DNA of 29,894 bases, taken from a virus. Below are positions 7,924-13,811 of the stretch, in pieces. The number at the start of each line of letters is the position of its first letter. Within the stretch, counting starts at the first letter, position 1. Made by a program: the position numbers and the translations under genes. The notes under the pieces are model-generated. The model had not been told where the DNA came from. It made no database searches and saw only the letters and a list, made by a program, of their open reading frames with translations. The stretch is taken from positions 1 to 29,894 of the IMG/VR virus record IMGVR_UViG_3300049846_002206. One strand, given 5' to 3'.

Positions 7924-8604
7924 ATGCCAGATCATAAAATCCATTCTTCGCGACGCGAAGCCGTACTATTGGAACCATCTGTCTCTGGGCCGGGCGTCGC
8001 CATTTATGACGTATGCGACCTGCTTCCAAGGCTACCAAATAAGCCGCCAAGCATTCGCCCGAAATCAAATATCAAGATGATAACCTTGCATCATAGCGAC
8101 AGCTCCAACTTAGCGAAGGACGGCTTCCAGGAATTGATAAACTGCGCCGCGTTTTGCATCCGCCCCGAAGAAAAAACTACGGTCATCGGAAGCGACGGCA
8201 AGCCGCACGTCGCATTCAAGGGACGTGGCTTTCGCTCGATAGCTTATCATTTTTGGATACCACGGTACGAAGACATTATTGATGGATACCGAGCGGTATA
8301 TCGTGGGCTTAGGGATGCAGAGATAGGAAGCAACTGCCAAGGAATCAACGCGATGAACGTGGGAGTCGTATACCAAGGGAATACAACAACGATGCCGGTA
8401 AGCGTAAACCATCAGACGTGTCTAAGCTTTTTGATTCCGCATTTAATGGCAGAATACAAAATTAGCGACGCGTCAATGTTTTTCGGTCATTGCGATGCAG
8501 ACAAACATGGCGGCAAGGTTAAGCCGGCATGCCCAGGAACCACAGGAACCCAGTTAATGGTCGCGCAGAGGGATTATTTAAGAAAAAGCGAATTCATGGT
8601 TTAA
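7924..8604 (+). CDS. N-acetylmuramoyl-L-alanine amidase (endolysin)
   Basis: A 226-residue zinc amidase of the Amidase_2 / PGRP fold, which cuts the amide bond between muramic acid and L-Ala in peptidoglycan. Visible residues are the first zinc His in 'LHHSD' (56-57), conserved 'YHFWI' (108-112), the central strand 'NVGVVYQGN' (145-153), the second zinc His in 'FGHCD' (189) and the zinc Cys in 'PACPG' (203), with a lysine at 198/200 as in T7 lysozyme. There is no signal peptide, so release would need the holin. AAGGAG lies 6 bases before the ATG. A terminator lies just upstream, so it needs read-through or its own promoter. Its last 11 bp overlap the convergent gene. Confidence 0.88.
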   Translation: MPDHKIHSSRREAVLLEPSVSGPGVAIYDVCDLLPRLPNKPPSIRPKSNIKMITLHHSDSSNLAKDGFQELINCAAFCIRPEEKTTVIGSDGKPHVAFKGRGFRSIAYHFWIPRYEDIIDGYRAVYRGLRDAEIGSNCQGINAMNVGVVYQGNTTTMPVSVNHQTCLSFLIPHLMAEYKISDASMFFGHCDADKHGGKVKPACPGTTGTQLMVAQRDYLRKSEFMV

Positions 8605-8833
8605 ATTCTTTCTCATCTGCTAACGCTTTTATCGCATCGGTATATGGTCCCAGAGAGCAATCTTTTGTGGCCGCATAATTCAAACTTTTCAAATATGAAA
8701 CGGTCGCCTGCGCTCCGGACAAATGACCATAACGATAGGAGGCGTCCTCTCGATCCCTAAAAATACGCGTTAATTCCTTGGCCAGCTGGTCGCATAGCTG
8801 CTGAACCTCTGGGTATGCAAAAGATGAATCCAT
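8594..8833 (-). CDS. small unknown protein, last gene of leftward operon
   Basis: A 79-residue soluble protein with mixed helix and no recognisable domain. The N-terminal helix ('PEVQQLCDQLAKELTRIF') is followed by 'REDASYRYGHLSGAQATVSYLKSLN', which looks like a helical phage early protein. It starts with a TGATG overlap on the stop of the upstream gene, so it is probably translated by coupling. Its 3' end overlaps the amidase end by 11 bp on the other strand. Function unknown. Confidence 0.6.
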   Translation of the reverse strand: MDSSFAYPEVQQLCDQLAKELTRIFRDREDASYRYGHLSGAQATVSYLKSLNYAATKDCSLGPYTDAIKALADEKEFKP

Positions 8834-9120
8834 CAGACCGTTGCCTCTAGCGTTTTACCGTCATCGCAAAATATATAAAACGAGCTGGCTTCCATGCTCT
8901 TCATATAGAAAATGCAGCGATAGACTTCGTCGTCGCTATGGTGCTGAAAAACTACAATATCAGGAGAGTCAAGATCGATATGTAAGGCGCCAGCATGTTT
9001 GGATAACCTCTGCATTTCTTTGGTTTCTTTGGAATAAACGGCCAACGTATTGCGCGGAACAGTAACCCATGCGATGCGCTGAACGGTTCTTGGCTGACGA
9101 TGTTCGACGCTAAGACTCAT
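8833..9120 (-). CDS. small unknown protein
   Basis: A 95-residue protein of unknown function. 'ALHIDLDSPDIVVFQHHSDDEVYRCIFYM' and 'SSFYIFCDDGKTLEATV' suggest a compact alpha/beta fold without membrane segment or signal. It overlaps both neighbours: its start lies 11 bp inside the end of the upstream gene and its stop shares TGATG with the next start. This supports a real place in the operon. Confidence 0.6.
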   Translation of the reverse strand: MSLSVEHRQPRTVQRIAWVTVPRNTLAVYSKETKEMQRLSKHAGALHIDLDSPDIVVFQHHSDDEVYRCIFYMKSMEASSFYIFCDDGKTLEATV

Positions 9121-9244
9121 GTTTTAATGGCGTCTTTGGCGTCCTAGACCGTATTTGCATTTGAAAAGGATTCTTCAATTGTTTGCAATCTACGAAGATT
9201 GCCCGAAGTTTTTCCGCAATGTTCCTAAGCGATTCATCGGCCAT
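9110..9244 (-). CDS. 44-residue unknown protein
   Basis: A short frame starting MADESLRNIAEKLRAIF at 9244, where TGATG shares bases with the stop of the lipoprotein gene upstream. A longer reading from 9316 is possible but would run deep into that gene, so the coupled start is preferred. It has one amphipathic helix and a basic C-terminus (KTPLKHES). Function unknown. Confidence rests on the overlap pattern only. Confidence 0.45.
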   Translation of the reverse strand: MADESLRNIAEKLRAIFVDCKQLKNPFQMQIRSRTPKTPLKHES

Positions 9245-9762
9245 CACATTACCATAGCTTCCGCAAAAACTTCGCTTTGTGTCTTGTCGTAACCTGAAAT
9301 TTCGTATTGTCCGCACGATATTCGCATCTGCATGCCATTATAACGCACTTTTCTCACGCGCTCGCACGACTCATCCATCTTGCCGTTTTCTATATACGGG
9401 CGTGGGCCCCCGCAGTACAGTCCAGAAATCTGAGAACGGAAGCAAACCCAAATCTTAGGCGGATTCTCCCGGTCAATATTGGGCCATTCCACAATCGCAA
9501 AATACTCCACGCGCTTCGTCACAAGCGTTCGCCATCCCCTGGCCACCCTATGATCGCCGTTGGCAAGCGGCGAACCATCTACCGGAACAAGCGGGAGACT
9601 TCCATGATATTCAGAAACAATGCGCTGCTCATCGGTATATTTGCATGGGTAGCTTTTGGCTTCTGATGGCAGGCTTTGAGCAGGTACGGATTTGTGACCG
9701 CATCCTGTGATGGATATACAGATAATGATAATCATGGCGATGTTACTTATGCGTAGTTCCAT
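9244..9762 (-). CDS. predicted phage-encoded lipoprotein
   Basis: A 172-residue protein with a type II signal peptide: a short basic start (MELRI), a hydrophobic core (about 7-17, 'NIAMIIIICIS') and the lipobox ITGC with Cys at 21. It should be lipid-anchored and face the periplasm. The mature part has further Cys ('YPCKY', 'VCFRS', 'LYCGG', 'ESCER', 'ISCGQ'), likely forming disulfides, and no enzyme motif I can name. The start at 9762 is chosen because GGAG lies 8 bases upstream and it gives a compact signal peptide. It overlaps the preceding gene by 16 bp. Phage lipoproteins of early operons sometimes block superinfection. That is only an inference here. Confidence 0.65.
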   Translation of the reverse strand: MELRISNIAMIIIICISITGCGHKSVPAQSLPSEAKSYPCKYTDEQRIVSEYHGSLPLVPVDGSPLANGDHRVARGWRTLVTKRVEYFAIVEWPNIDRENPPKIWVCFRSQISGLYCGGPRPYIENGKMDESCERVRKVRYNGMQMRISCGQYEISGYDKTQSEVFAEAMVM

Positions 9763-10007
9763 AGAAATCTCCGCCAAAACGCCCAACGATTGCGACTCTT
9801 CAAAAAATAATTGCGCCTATCCATTACGCATAACCTCTCAAATTCCCGTTGCCTAGATGTCTCCGTCCTTTCACGCACATGAAACGCGCCATCATCCAGG
9901 GGCACAATCGCGCTTCCGTCTTTGAACCACATCACGTTTTGTCGTTGTCGTTCTTTATGTTCTTGTTCTATCGTTTCATTCACAGCACGCCTCTTATTTT
10001 CTTCCAT
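9747..10007 (-). CDS. small basic unknown protein
   Basis: An 86-residue charged protein (MEENKRRAVNETIEQ...) rich in Arg and Trp near its end (NRWAFWRRFLWNY). No domain recognised. The ATG at 10007 gives a 28-bp overlap with the upstream gene. A GTG at 9983 preceded by AGAGG gives a neat GTGA overlap and may be the true start (78 residues). No membrane segment. Confidence 0.5.
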   Translation of the reverse strand: MEENKRRAVNETIEQEHKERQRQNVMWFKDGSAIVPLDDGAFHVRERTETSRQREFERLCVMDRRNYFLKSRNRWAFWRRFLWNYA

Positions 10008-10396
10008 CGGTATGAACCGATATTCGCAGTTACATCTTTGAACCCGCACCAAACTAAATAACCGCCGTCTTGGCGCTCCTGCATTTGATTGCTGGACAGA
10101 ACGCATTTGGGCACCATCTCATCTTTAGATCCATCAAACCGCTCATGATCGCATAACCAAACCGCAGAATACGGCAATCCGTCCGATGTTTTCGGCAACG
10201 AACCGTAAAGACTCACATGCCTAGACTTCCCGCGGTTGCGCTTGAAGTTTTCCGACAACTCAATGTTACACCGCCCCTCAACAATACGTCGGCGGGGCGC
10301 CTCTTGTCGCCTCATTTCTGCATGCTGACTCGGCATCGCCGCTGCCGTAATCACAGCGGCCGCTACGCCGGCAATAACCGTGTTTCCGGTTGTCAT
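9980..10396 (-). CDS. exported small protein of unknown function
   Basis: A 138-residue protein with an N-terminal export signal: a short polar start, a hydrophobic core at about 7-20 ('VIAGVAAAVITAAAM') and possible cleavage near SQHA (residues 23-26). The mature part has four Cys ('GRCNIEL', 'VWLCDHE', 'PKCVLSS', 'VWCGFKD'), consistent with disulfides in the periplasm. 'LYGSLPKTSDGLPYSAVWLC' resembles 'YHGSLPLVPVDGSPL' and 'WVCFRS' of the lipoprotein two genes downstream, so the two may be distant relatives. It overlaps the membrane-protein gene upstream by 4 bp (ATGA). Confidence 0.55.
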   Translation of the reverse strand: MTTGNTVIAGVAAAVITAAAMPSQHAEMRRQEAPRRRIVEGRCNIELSENFKRNRGKSRHVSLYGSLPKTSDGLPYSAVWLCDHERFDGSKDEMVPKCVLSSNQMQERQDGGYLVWCGFKDVTANIGSYRWKKIRGVL

Positions 10397-10737
10397 GGCA
10401 TCACCAGCCTCAAAATAAATCCGCTGCCTATAAAAACCCAGTTTGCTTTCTGTAGGCTAGACGCCATTTTGAGATGGCGCCGCTCTTGCCAACGAACGAT
10501 ATCACTTATATCTATTGCGCGTCCATGCACGATAACTTCTTGGTCAAGATTTCCTCTATAATAAGCCCATGAACTTATTGCTGACAGCATCAATGATGCA
10601 AGAAGCATGAGTGCCAGGCTTATTTGCCAATAGCTAGGCTCAGACGATATCAACAAGCCGCCGATAAGCGTTTGCAGTAGCAATTGAACAAGCGTCAGTT
10701 CGAAGAAATACCTTGGTGAATTATATGAGAAGTCCAT
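10393..10737 (-). CDS. small inner-membrane protein
   Basis: A 114-residue protein with two clear membrane segments (about 12-31 and 37-58) and a weaker third near the end (about 98-112). Between them is a charged loop ('HGRAIDISDIVRWQERRHLK'). Function unknown. It starts with a TAATG overlap on the preceding stop. It sits between soluble and exported genes in the same overlapping operon. Confidence 0.6.
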   Translation of the reverse strand: MDFSYNSPRYFFELTLVQLLLQTLIGGLLISSEPSYWQISLALMLLASLMLSAISSWAYYRGNLDQEVIVHGRAIDISDIVRWQERRHLKMASSLQKANWVFIGSGFILRLVMP

Positions 10738-10949
10738 TATTCATCCCCGAATAAATTTTCCGGTTTCGTTCTGGCAACGTAAGGAACCAATCGAATCTCG
10801 ACCTTATACGCGTTATGAATTGAGATTCCCGGATCGAGCTTGAGCGCGATGCGACCGCTCTCTCCAGCATATGCGATGCCAACCCGTCGAGGATATTTCG
10901 CATCCTCAAGACCAATCTGAATTGTATAATCTGGCGCTTTCCCGCTCAT
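10737..10949 (-). CDS. small phage protein with IG-A-x-L-D-like strand pattern
   Basis: A 70-residue protein. The pattern 'DYTIQIGLED ... VGIAYAGESGRIALKLDPGISI' resembles the many ~60-70 residue phage/prophage proteins with 'IG-x-A-W-x-x-x-D-G-x-G-x-x-L-x-L-D-x-x-P'. That family has no well-defined function that I know of. The ATG overlaps the stop of the 43-residue membrane peptide upstream (CTATGA). Confidence is fair for the gene and low for the family link. Confidence 0.5.
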   Translation of the reverse strand: MSGKAPDYTIQIGLEDAKYPRRVGIAYAGESGRIALKLDPGISIHNAYKVEIRLVPYVARTKPENLFGDE

Positions 10950-11077
10950 AGACGCCTGTTCTTTCTATGCTCGAGTTCAGCCTCTGCCCTCTGCGCACGA
11001 ACGGCAAAGTAGCTTATAACTACAAACGCGATCGTATAGTGAGTAATCAGAAACCAATCGAAATCGTTCATTTGCAT
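10946..11077 (-). CDS. 43-residue single-span membrane peptide
   Basis: A very short gene read from the ATG at 11077 (shared TAATG with the ERF gene stop) to the TGA at 10948-10946 (overlapping the next ATG as ATGA). It encodes an acidic start (MQMNDFDW), one membrane span (about 8-26, 'WFLITHYTIAFVVISYFAV') and an Arg/Glu-rich cytoplasmic tail (RAQRAEAELEHRKNRRL). Precise coupling on both sides and a clean positive-inside topology argue that it is real. Function unknown. Confidence 0.6.
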   Translation of the reverse strand: MQMNDFDWFLITHYTIAFVVISYFAVRAQRAEAELEHRKNRRL

Positions 11078-11832
11078 TAGATTGCCTTTCTTCTTTTCGT
11101 ATACATTTCTCTAAGAGTTGCCTTCGGAATATTCTCCGCTTCCGCAGACTTTCTCAAGAGTTCCCAAACCCTCTTGCCCGGGCCCTCAACCGCTTCGTCG
11201 TTTTCACAGGTCACTGAATATTCTGGCGCATAGGCGTCTAACCACTGCTCGAGGTTTAGCTCGCCGCGCCCTTCTGCCATTGCAATCAAGTCTTTAGAGA
11301 CCCTTATCTCGAATTCAAGGGCCTTCCTAAGGGCAGGAGATGGACCGGGCGACTGCTCCAAGGCTTTCTGTTTCGTGGGCTTTGCTGGCTCCGACTTTTC
11401 AGATGCTGCGTTGCCATCATCATCATGCTGCGTAAGTCCGACAATAGCCGTCAATCCATACCTTCTCGCATAGGTAATCGCAGAGCCTATGCCCTGTGGA
11501 GATTGAACGGTTGGCCGCATAGTAAGTCTGCCGCTAATAAATTCACCAGATTCATGCAGCAATATCGTTTCAACCGTTACAAACGTTCCATCGTTTGATT
11601 CGGCGAGCTGAACAACCGATAACCCATTTTTTGTGAGCGGCTCGCGTACTGCATCCCAGCAGCTACTAAGGTCTGCGTAAGTCGAGCCCTTGCCGTCCTT
11701 CATGAACTGCTTATTCTCCGCTCTCTTGGAAGCGGGTTCCATTTGTGATTGAGCTTTCACCAACGCTCCCGCCAGCTTGATGATGCTTTGTGAGCGGCCA
11801 GCGTTCGCTGGCATTTCGAAAACTTCAGTCAT
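11077..11832 (-). CDS. erf: ERF-family single-strand annealing recombinase
   Basis: A 251-residue protein of the ERF superfamily (P22 Erf type), which binds single-stranded DNA and anneals complementary strands for recombination-dependent replication or circularisation. Visible signature: 'STYADLSSCWDAVREPLTKNGLSVVQ' split around residues 50-75, and 'PQGIGSAITYARRYGLTAI' at about 112-130, followed by 'DDDGNAAS'. The C-terminal part (about 150-251) is variable and charged, as usual. The start overlaps the preceding stop (ATGA) and the stop overlaps the next start (TAATG). No exonuclease partner gene is seen. Confidence 0.88.
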   Translation of the reverse strand: MTEVFEMPANAGRSQSIIKLAGALVKAQSQMEPASKRAENKQFMKDGKGSTYADLSSCWDAVREPLTKNGLSVVQLAESNDGTFVTVETILLHESGEFISGRLTMRPTVQSPQGIGSAITYARRYGLTAIVGLTQHDDDGNAASEKSEPAKPTKQKALEQSPGPSPALRKALEFEIRVSKDLIAMAEGRGELNLEQWLDAYAPEYSVTCENDEAVEGPGKRVWELLRKSAEAENIPKATLREMYTKRRKAI

Positions 11833-12038
11833 GGCCTGATGCTTTCTAGACCGAGAATCTGTCGGTCTGACATGATAGTATGCATGTATTGGTCGATTAA
11901 CTCAACAATATCTTCTGCCGTTGGTCGTCTACCCTCATGACCCTCGATATCTTGAATCCTTCTCTTGGCTAGCATCTTCATTTCGTATGCGGCCTGTTCC
12001 TTTGCACTGTATCTCAGAGTCATTGCTTCTTTTCCCAT
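11829..12038 (-). CDS. small helical unknown protein
   Basis: A 69-residue protein starting MGKEAMTLRYSAKEQ. The start at 12038 is preferred over longer readings (12059 or 12107) because GGGAGG lies 8 bases upstream and the ATG overlaps the previous stop as TAATG. It has two amphipathic helices ('AAYEMKMLAKRRIQDI' and 'AEDIVELIDQYMHTIM'). Function unknown. Lying just upstream of erf suggests an early DNA-metabolism accessory. Confidence 0.6.
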   Translation of the reverse strand: MGKEAMTLRYSAKEQAAYEMKMLAKRRIQDIEGHEGRRPTAEDIVELIDQYMHTIMSDRQILGLESIRP

Positions 12039-12361
12039 TAGAAACCTCCCATTAGACATTCGCAAACCCTTCGACCGCGTCCGAAACAATTTCCGCACGT
12101 GGCCCATTCGTATTCCTTATTCGCTATCTTACCGTCCCCTTCACATCCAAAACATTCATTGATGCCCGAGCCATTGCAATCATGACAGGTCGGCATCATA
12201 CCCGTCTCTTGAGCAATGATATACGCAGCCCTCGCCCTACCCAAATATTCTGCCCGCTGCTCGCCCTTACAATTTTCAGCGAGCGCTTCCCATTCAAGGG
12301 CTCTTTCGATCATGAACAGCGCAGGATGAGGCTTTCTAACAAGACGTAGCATTGTAGTCAT
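12038..12361 (-). CDS. DnaJ-type zinc-knuckle protein
   Basis: A 107-residue protein with four CxxC-type knuckles: C59-C62 with the 'CNGSG' turn, C70-C73 ('CFGCEGDG'), C89-C92 ('CGNCFGRG') and C100-C102. This is the arrangement of the central zinc domain of DnaJ without the J domain. The N-terminal half is helical ('ERALEWEALAENCKGEQRAEYLGRARAAY'). Such proteins are common in phage early operons, with proposed roles in protein or DNA interaction. It begins in an ATGA overlap after GGGGGAG. Confidence 0.7.
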   Translation of the reverse strand: MTTMLRLVRKPHPALFMIERALEWEALAENCKGEQRAEYLGRARAAYIIAQETGMMPTCHDCNGSGINECFGCEGDGKIANKEYEWATCGNCFGRGRRVCECLMGGF

Positions 12362-12564
12362 TTCTCCCCCGTGCTTACTTCAATCGATGAGGCGTAATCA
12401 GACACAATCTTTACCGAGTCAAAGTCCTGCTTTTGTACAAAGGCTTTGATTAGATAATTGCACGCCTCGGCCTGCCCCAATGCAAAATCGATTGACCCTT
12501 GTCGTTTGATCGCATTAATAATCTGAGCCGCCTCTTGCTTGATTGGATCGTTCTTGTGTTCCAT
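12358..12564 (-). CDS. first gene of leftward early operon, unknown
   Basis: A 68-residue soluble helical protein (MEHKNDPIKQEAAQIINAIK...). The start at 12564 is preferred because it lies directly at the predicted transcription start of the leftward promoter. The longer reading to 12612 would cross that promoter. There is no ribosome-binding site, so the mRNA is probably leaderless. It ends in an ATGA overlap with the zinc-knuckle gene. Function unknown. Confidence 0.6.
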   Translation of the reverse strand: MEHKNDPIKQEAAQIINAIKRQGSIDFALGQAEACNYLIKAFVQKQDFDSVKIVSDYASSIEVSTGEK

Positions 12565-12571
12565 GGATAAC

Positions 12572-12600
12572 AATGTATTGCCTATCGGCCATTGCGTCAA
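12572..12600 (-). promoter_or_regulatory. leftward early promoter
   Basis: Read on the minus strand: TTGACG (12600-12595), a 17-base spacer, TACATT (12577-12572). Predicted start is about 12565, one base from the ATG of the first leftward gene. Operator O1 lies inside the spacer. Confidence 0.6.
12577..12592. promoter_or_regulatory. operator O1
   Basis: ATTGCCTATCGGCCAT matches operator O2 at 13 of 16 positions. It fills the spacer of the leftward promoter and touches its -10 box, so binding would block that promoter. The probable ligand is the 76-residue HTH regulator encoded at 12701. A weaker partial match (GCCTATAA on the minus strand) lies around 12616-12623. Confidence 0.55.
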
Positions 12601-12664
12601 GTAATAAATCAATTTATTTTATAGGCGTAAAAAGGGGGTTAATTGTGGTTGCCCGCTAAAGGTC

Positions 12665-12693
12665 TTGACATCTGGTCAGCGATTGCCTATAAG
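12665..12693 (+). promoter_or_regulatory. rightward promoter of the regulator gene
   Basis: TTGACA (12665-12670), exactly 17 bases, TATAAG (12688-12693). This is a near-consensus sigma70-type promoter. The predicted start is about 12700, next to the ATG at 12701. The -10 box lies inside operator O2. Confidence 0.75.
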
Positions 12694-12697
12694 CAAT
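12682..12697. promoter_or_regulatory. operator O2
   Basis: ATTGCCTATAAGCAAT is a 16-bp near-perfect palindrome with one mismatched pair, of the kind bound by Cro/CI-type dimers. It covers the -10 box of the rightward promoter, so the regulator would repress its own gene. Confidence 0.65.
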
Positions 12698-12700
12698 GGT

Positions 12701-12931
12701 ATGGCTTTACTGGGTGAACGAATCAAACGGCTGAGGGTTGGGGCGAAGAAGACCATGAGGGCGTTTTCTATTGAAACTGGGATTGGCGCTGAGACGGTAT
12801 GGAAGTACGAGACGGGCAAGATAGAGGACCCCGGGGTTCATAACTTCCATAAAATGGCCAAGTCATTCGGAATCTCAATGGATGAGCTTTATCTGGGTTC
12901 GAAAAAAAGCCTGCGCCCTCCCAAAAAATAG
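12701..12931 (+). CDS. Cro/CI-type HTH transcriptional regulator
   Basis: A 76-residue protein that is almost entirely an XRE/Cro-CI helix-turn-helix domain: 'LGERIKRLRVGAKKTMRAF' (helices 1-2), 'ETGIGAETVWKYETGK' (recognition helix region) and 'FHKMAKSFGISMDELY' (helices 4-5). No peptidase, dimerisation or RecA-cleavage domain follows, so it looks more like Cro or a minimal repressor than CI. The ATG at 12701 fits the domain start. An upstream TTG at 12665 is the -35 box and is rejected. No ribosome-binding site precedes it. It probably binds O1 and O2 and controls both early directions. Confidence 0.82.
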   Translation: MALLGERIKRLRVGAKKTMRAFSIETGIGAETVWKYETGKIEDPGVHNFHKMAKSFGISMDELYLGSKKSLRPPKK

Positions 12932-12940
12932 GAGGCTCCC

Positions 12941-13360
12941 ATGGGTTATTATAGCGACCTAGCTCTTGAATGTTATGAGAAGGGAAGGCCGCTATTGCCC
13001 GGTGTGCCACTTCCATATCAAAAACAGAGTGCGACCTCTAGAGAAGCCGCTGAGTCCTCACGGAGCAGAGCCGGCTCGGACAGAACTAAAATAATTCAAT
13101 TCCTGCACTCTAAGGGCAATTATGGAGCAACCTGTGATGAATTAGAGATTGCCTTGAACCTCACACATCAAACTGCAAGCGCCCGGATAGCAGATTTAAA
13201 AAGACTCGGGATAATACAAGAATCCAAGGCAACAAGGCTAACGAGGTCTAAGCGTAAAGCCTCAGTTTGCATGCTTTCCTCTTCTTCGGATTCGTTGTTG
13301 CATTCCAACAACTCAACCTTTATACGGTCGTCACAAGGTTCCTCCCTTATGAACCTATAG
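12941..13360 (+). CDS. winged-helix DNA-binding protein
   Basis: A 139-residue protein with a winged-helix domain at about 45-110: 'DRTKIIQFLHSKGNYGATCDELE', 'NLTHQTASARIADLKRLGII', then a wing ending 'TRSKRKASVCML'. The family pattern (HQTASAR-x-x-x-L) is common in phage and prophage early regions, where the proteins are thought to act in replication or regulation. The last ~28 residues are a serine-rich low-complexity tail that does not look like part of the domain. AGGAGG lies 6 bases before the ATG. It lies 9 bases after the regulator gene and is likely cotranscribed. Confidence 0.65.
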   Translation: MGYYSDLALECYEKGRPLLPGVPLPYQKQSATSREAAESSRSRAGSDRTKIIQFLHSKGNYGATCDELEIALNLTHQTASARIADLKRLGIIQESKATRLTRSKRKASVCMLSSSSDSLLHSNNSTFIRSSQGSSLMNL

Positions 13361-13387
13361 AAGCGATTCTTGTCAGCCAAAAAAGCG

Positions 13388-13405
13388 TGTCAAGTTAATT
13401 CGACA
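13388..13405. promoter_or_regulatory. 18-bp imperfect palindrome, possible operator
   Basis: TGTCAAGTTAATTCGACA pairs at 7 of 9 positions. It lies in the 148-base gap between the winged-helix gene and the HNH-like gene, the first non-coding gap of the rightward arm. No convincing promoter overlaps it. It could bind a regulator or be chance. Confidence 0.25.
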
Positions 13406-13508
13406 TTCCGCTTTATACGCAGCATCAGCGAATGAATTATTTCCTTAGTACTTTTCAATATTACAGGATTCCGTTCGCGGATAACTGGAAGATTTCAACT
13501 ACGGCGTT

Positions 13509-13811
13509 ATGTTTCTGAAGGAGACAAAGTTTAGGAGCAGGGCCTATCTTGAGCATGTGCGGCAATATCCATGTTGCAACTGCGGAAGAGATGCCCCAAG
13601 CGACCCTGACCATTGGGGACCGCGCGGCATGGGTCAGAAGTGCAACGATACATTTACTCACCCGCTCTGCAGGGCTTGCCATTGTTATCGCACAGACCAT
13701 GGATTTTTCCCTGGCAAAACCAAGGAGGAAACCATTACAATCATGCTTCTTGGGCAGAGGGCCTGCTTGAGTGATTTCATCAAGAAAATATATGCGGGGG
13801 ACGGAAAATGA
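13509..13811 (+). CDS. HNH-like nuclease, DUF968/Ref-type
   Basis: A 100-residue protein with the zinc and His arrangement of small phage HNH/DUF968-type nucleases: 'PCCNCG' (21-26), 'DPDHWG' (33-38, candidate catalytic His), 'KCNDTFTHPLCRACHCYRTD' (44-63) with the paired C54-C57-H58. These proteins (Ref of P1, YbcN/Rap neighbours) cut or process DNA in recombination. Position beside RusA and opposite ERF supports this. The ribosome-binding site is weak. The stop overlaps an ATG in another frame (ATGA at 13808). Confidence 0.75.
   Translation: MFLKETKFRSRAYLEHVRQYPCCNCGRDAPSDPDHWGPRGMGQKCNDTFTHPLCRACHCYRTDHGFFPGKTKEETITIMLLGQRACLSDFIKKIYAGDGK

Noticed and set aside
12665-12700. Longer regulator from a TTG at 12665
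   Set aside because: The TTG is the -35 box of the promoter and the HTH domain begins at the ATG at 12701.
13168-13380. Minus-strand 70-codon frame with acidic, protein-like sequence opposite the end of the winged-helix gene
   Set aside because: It starts with TTG, has no ribosome site and no TATAAT-like box at the right distance from the TTGACA upstream; it probably arises because the serine-rich tail is open on both strands.
13432-13518. 28-codon plus-strand frame just before the HNH-like gene
   Set aside because: It overlaps the start of the next gene but has no ribosome site, no recognisable pattern and could be chance.
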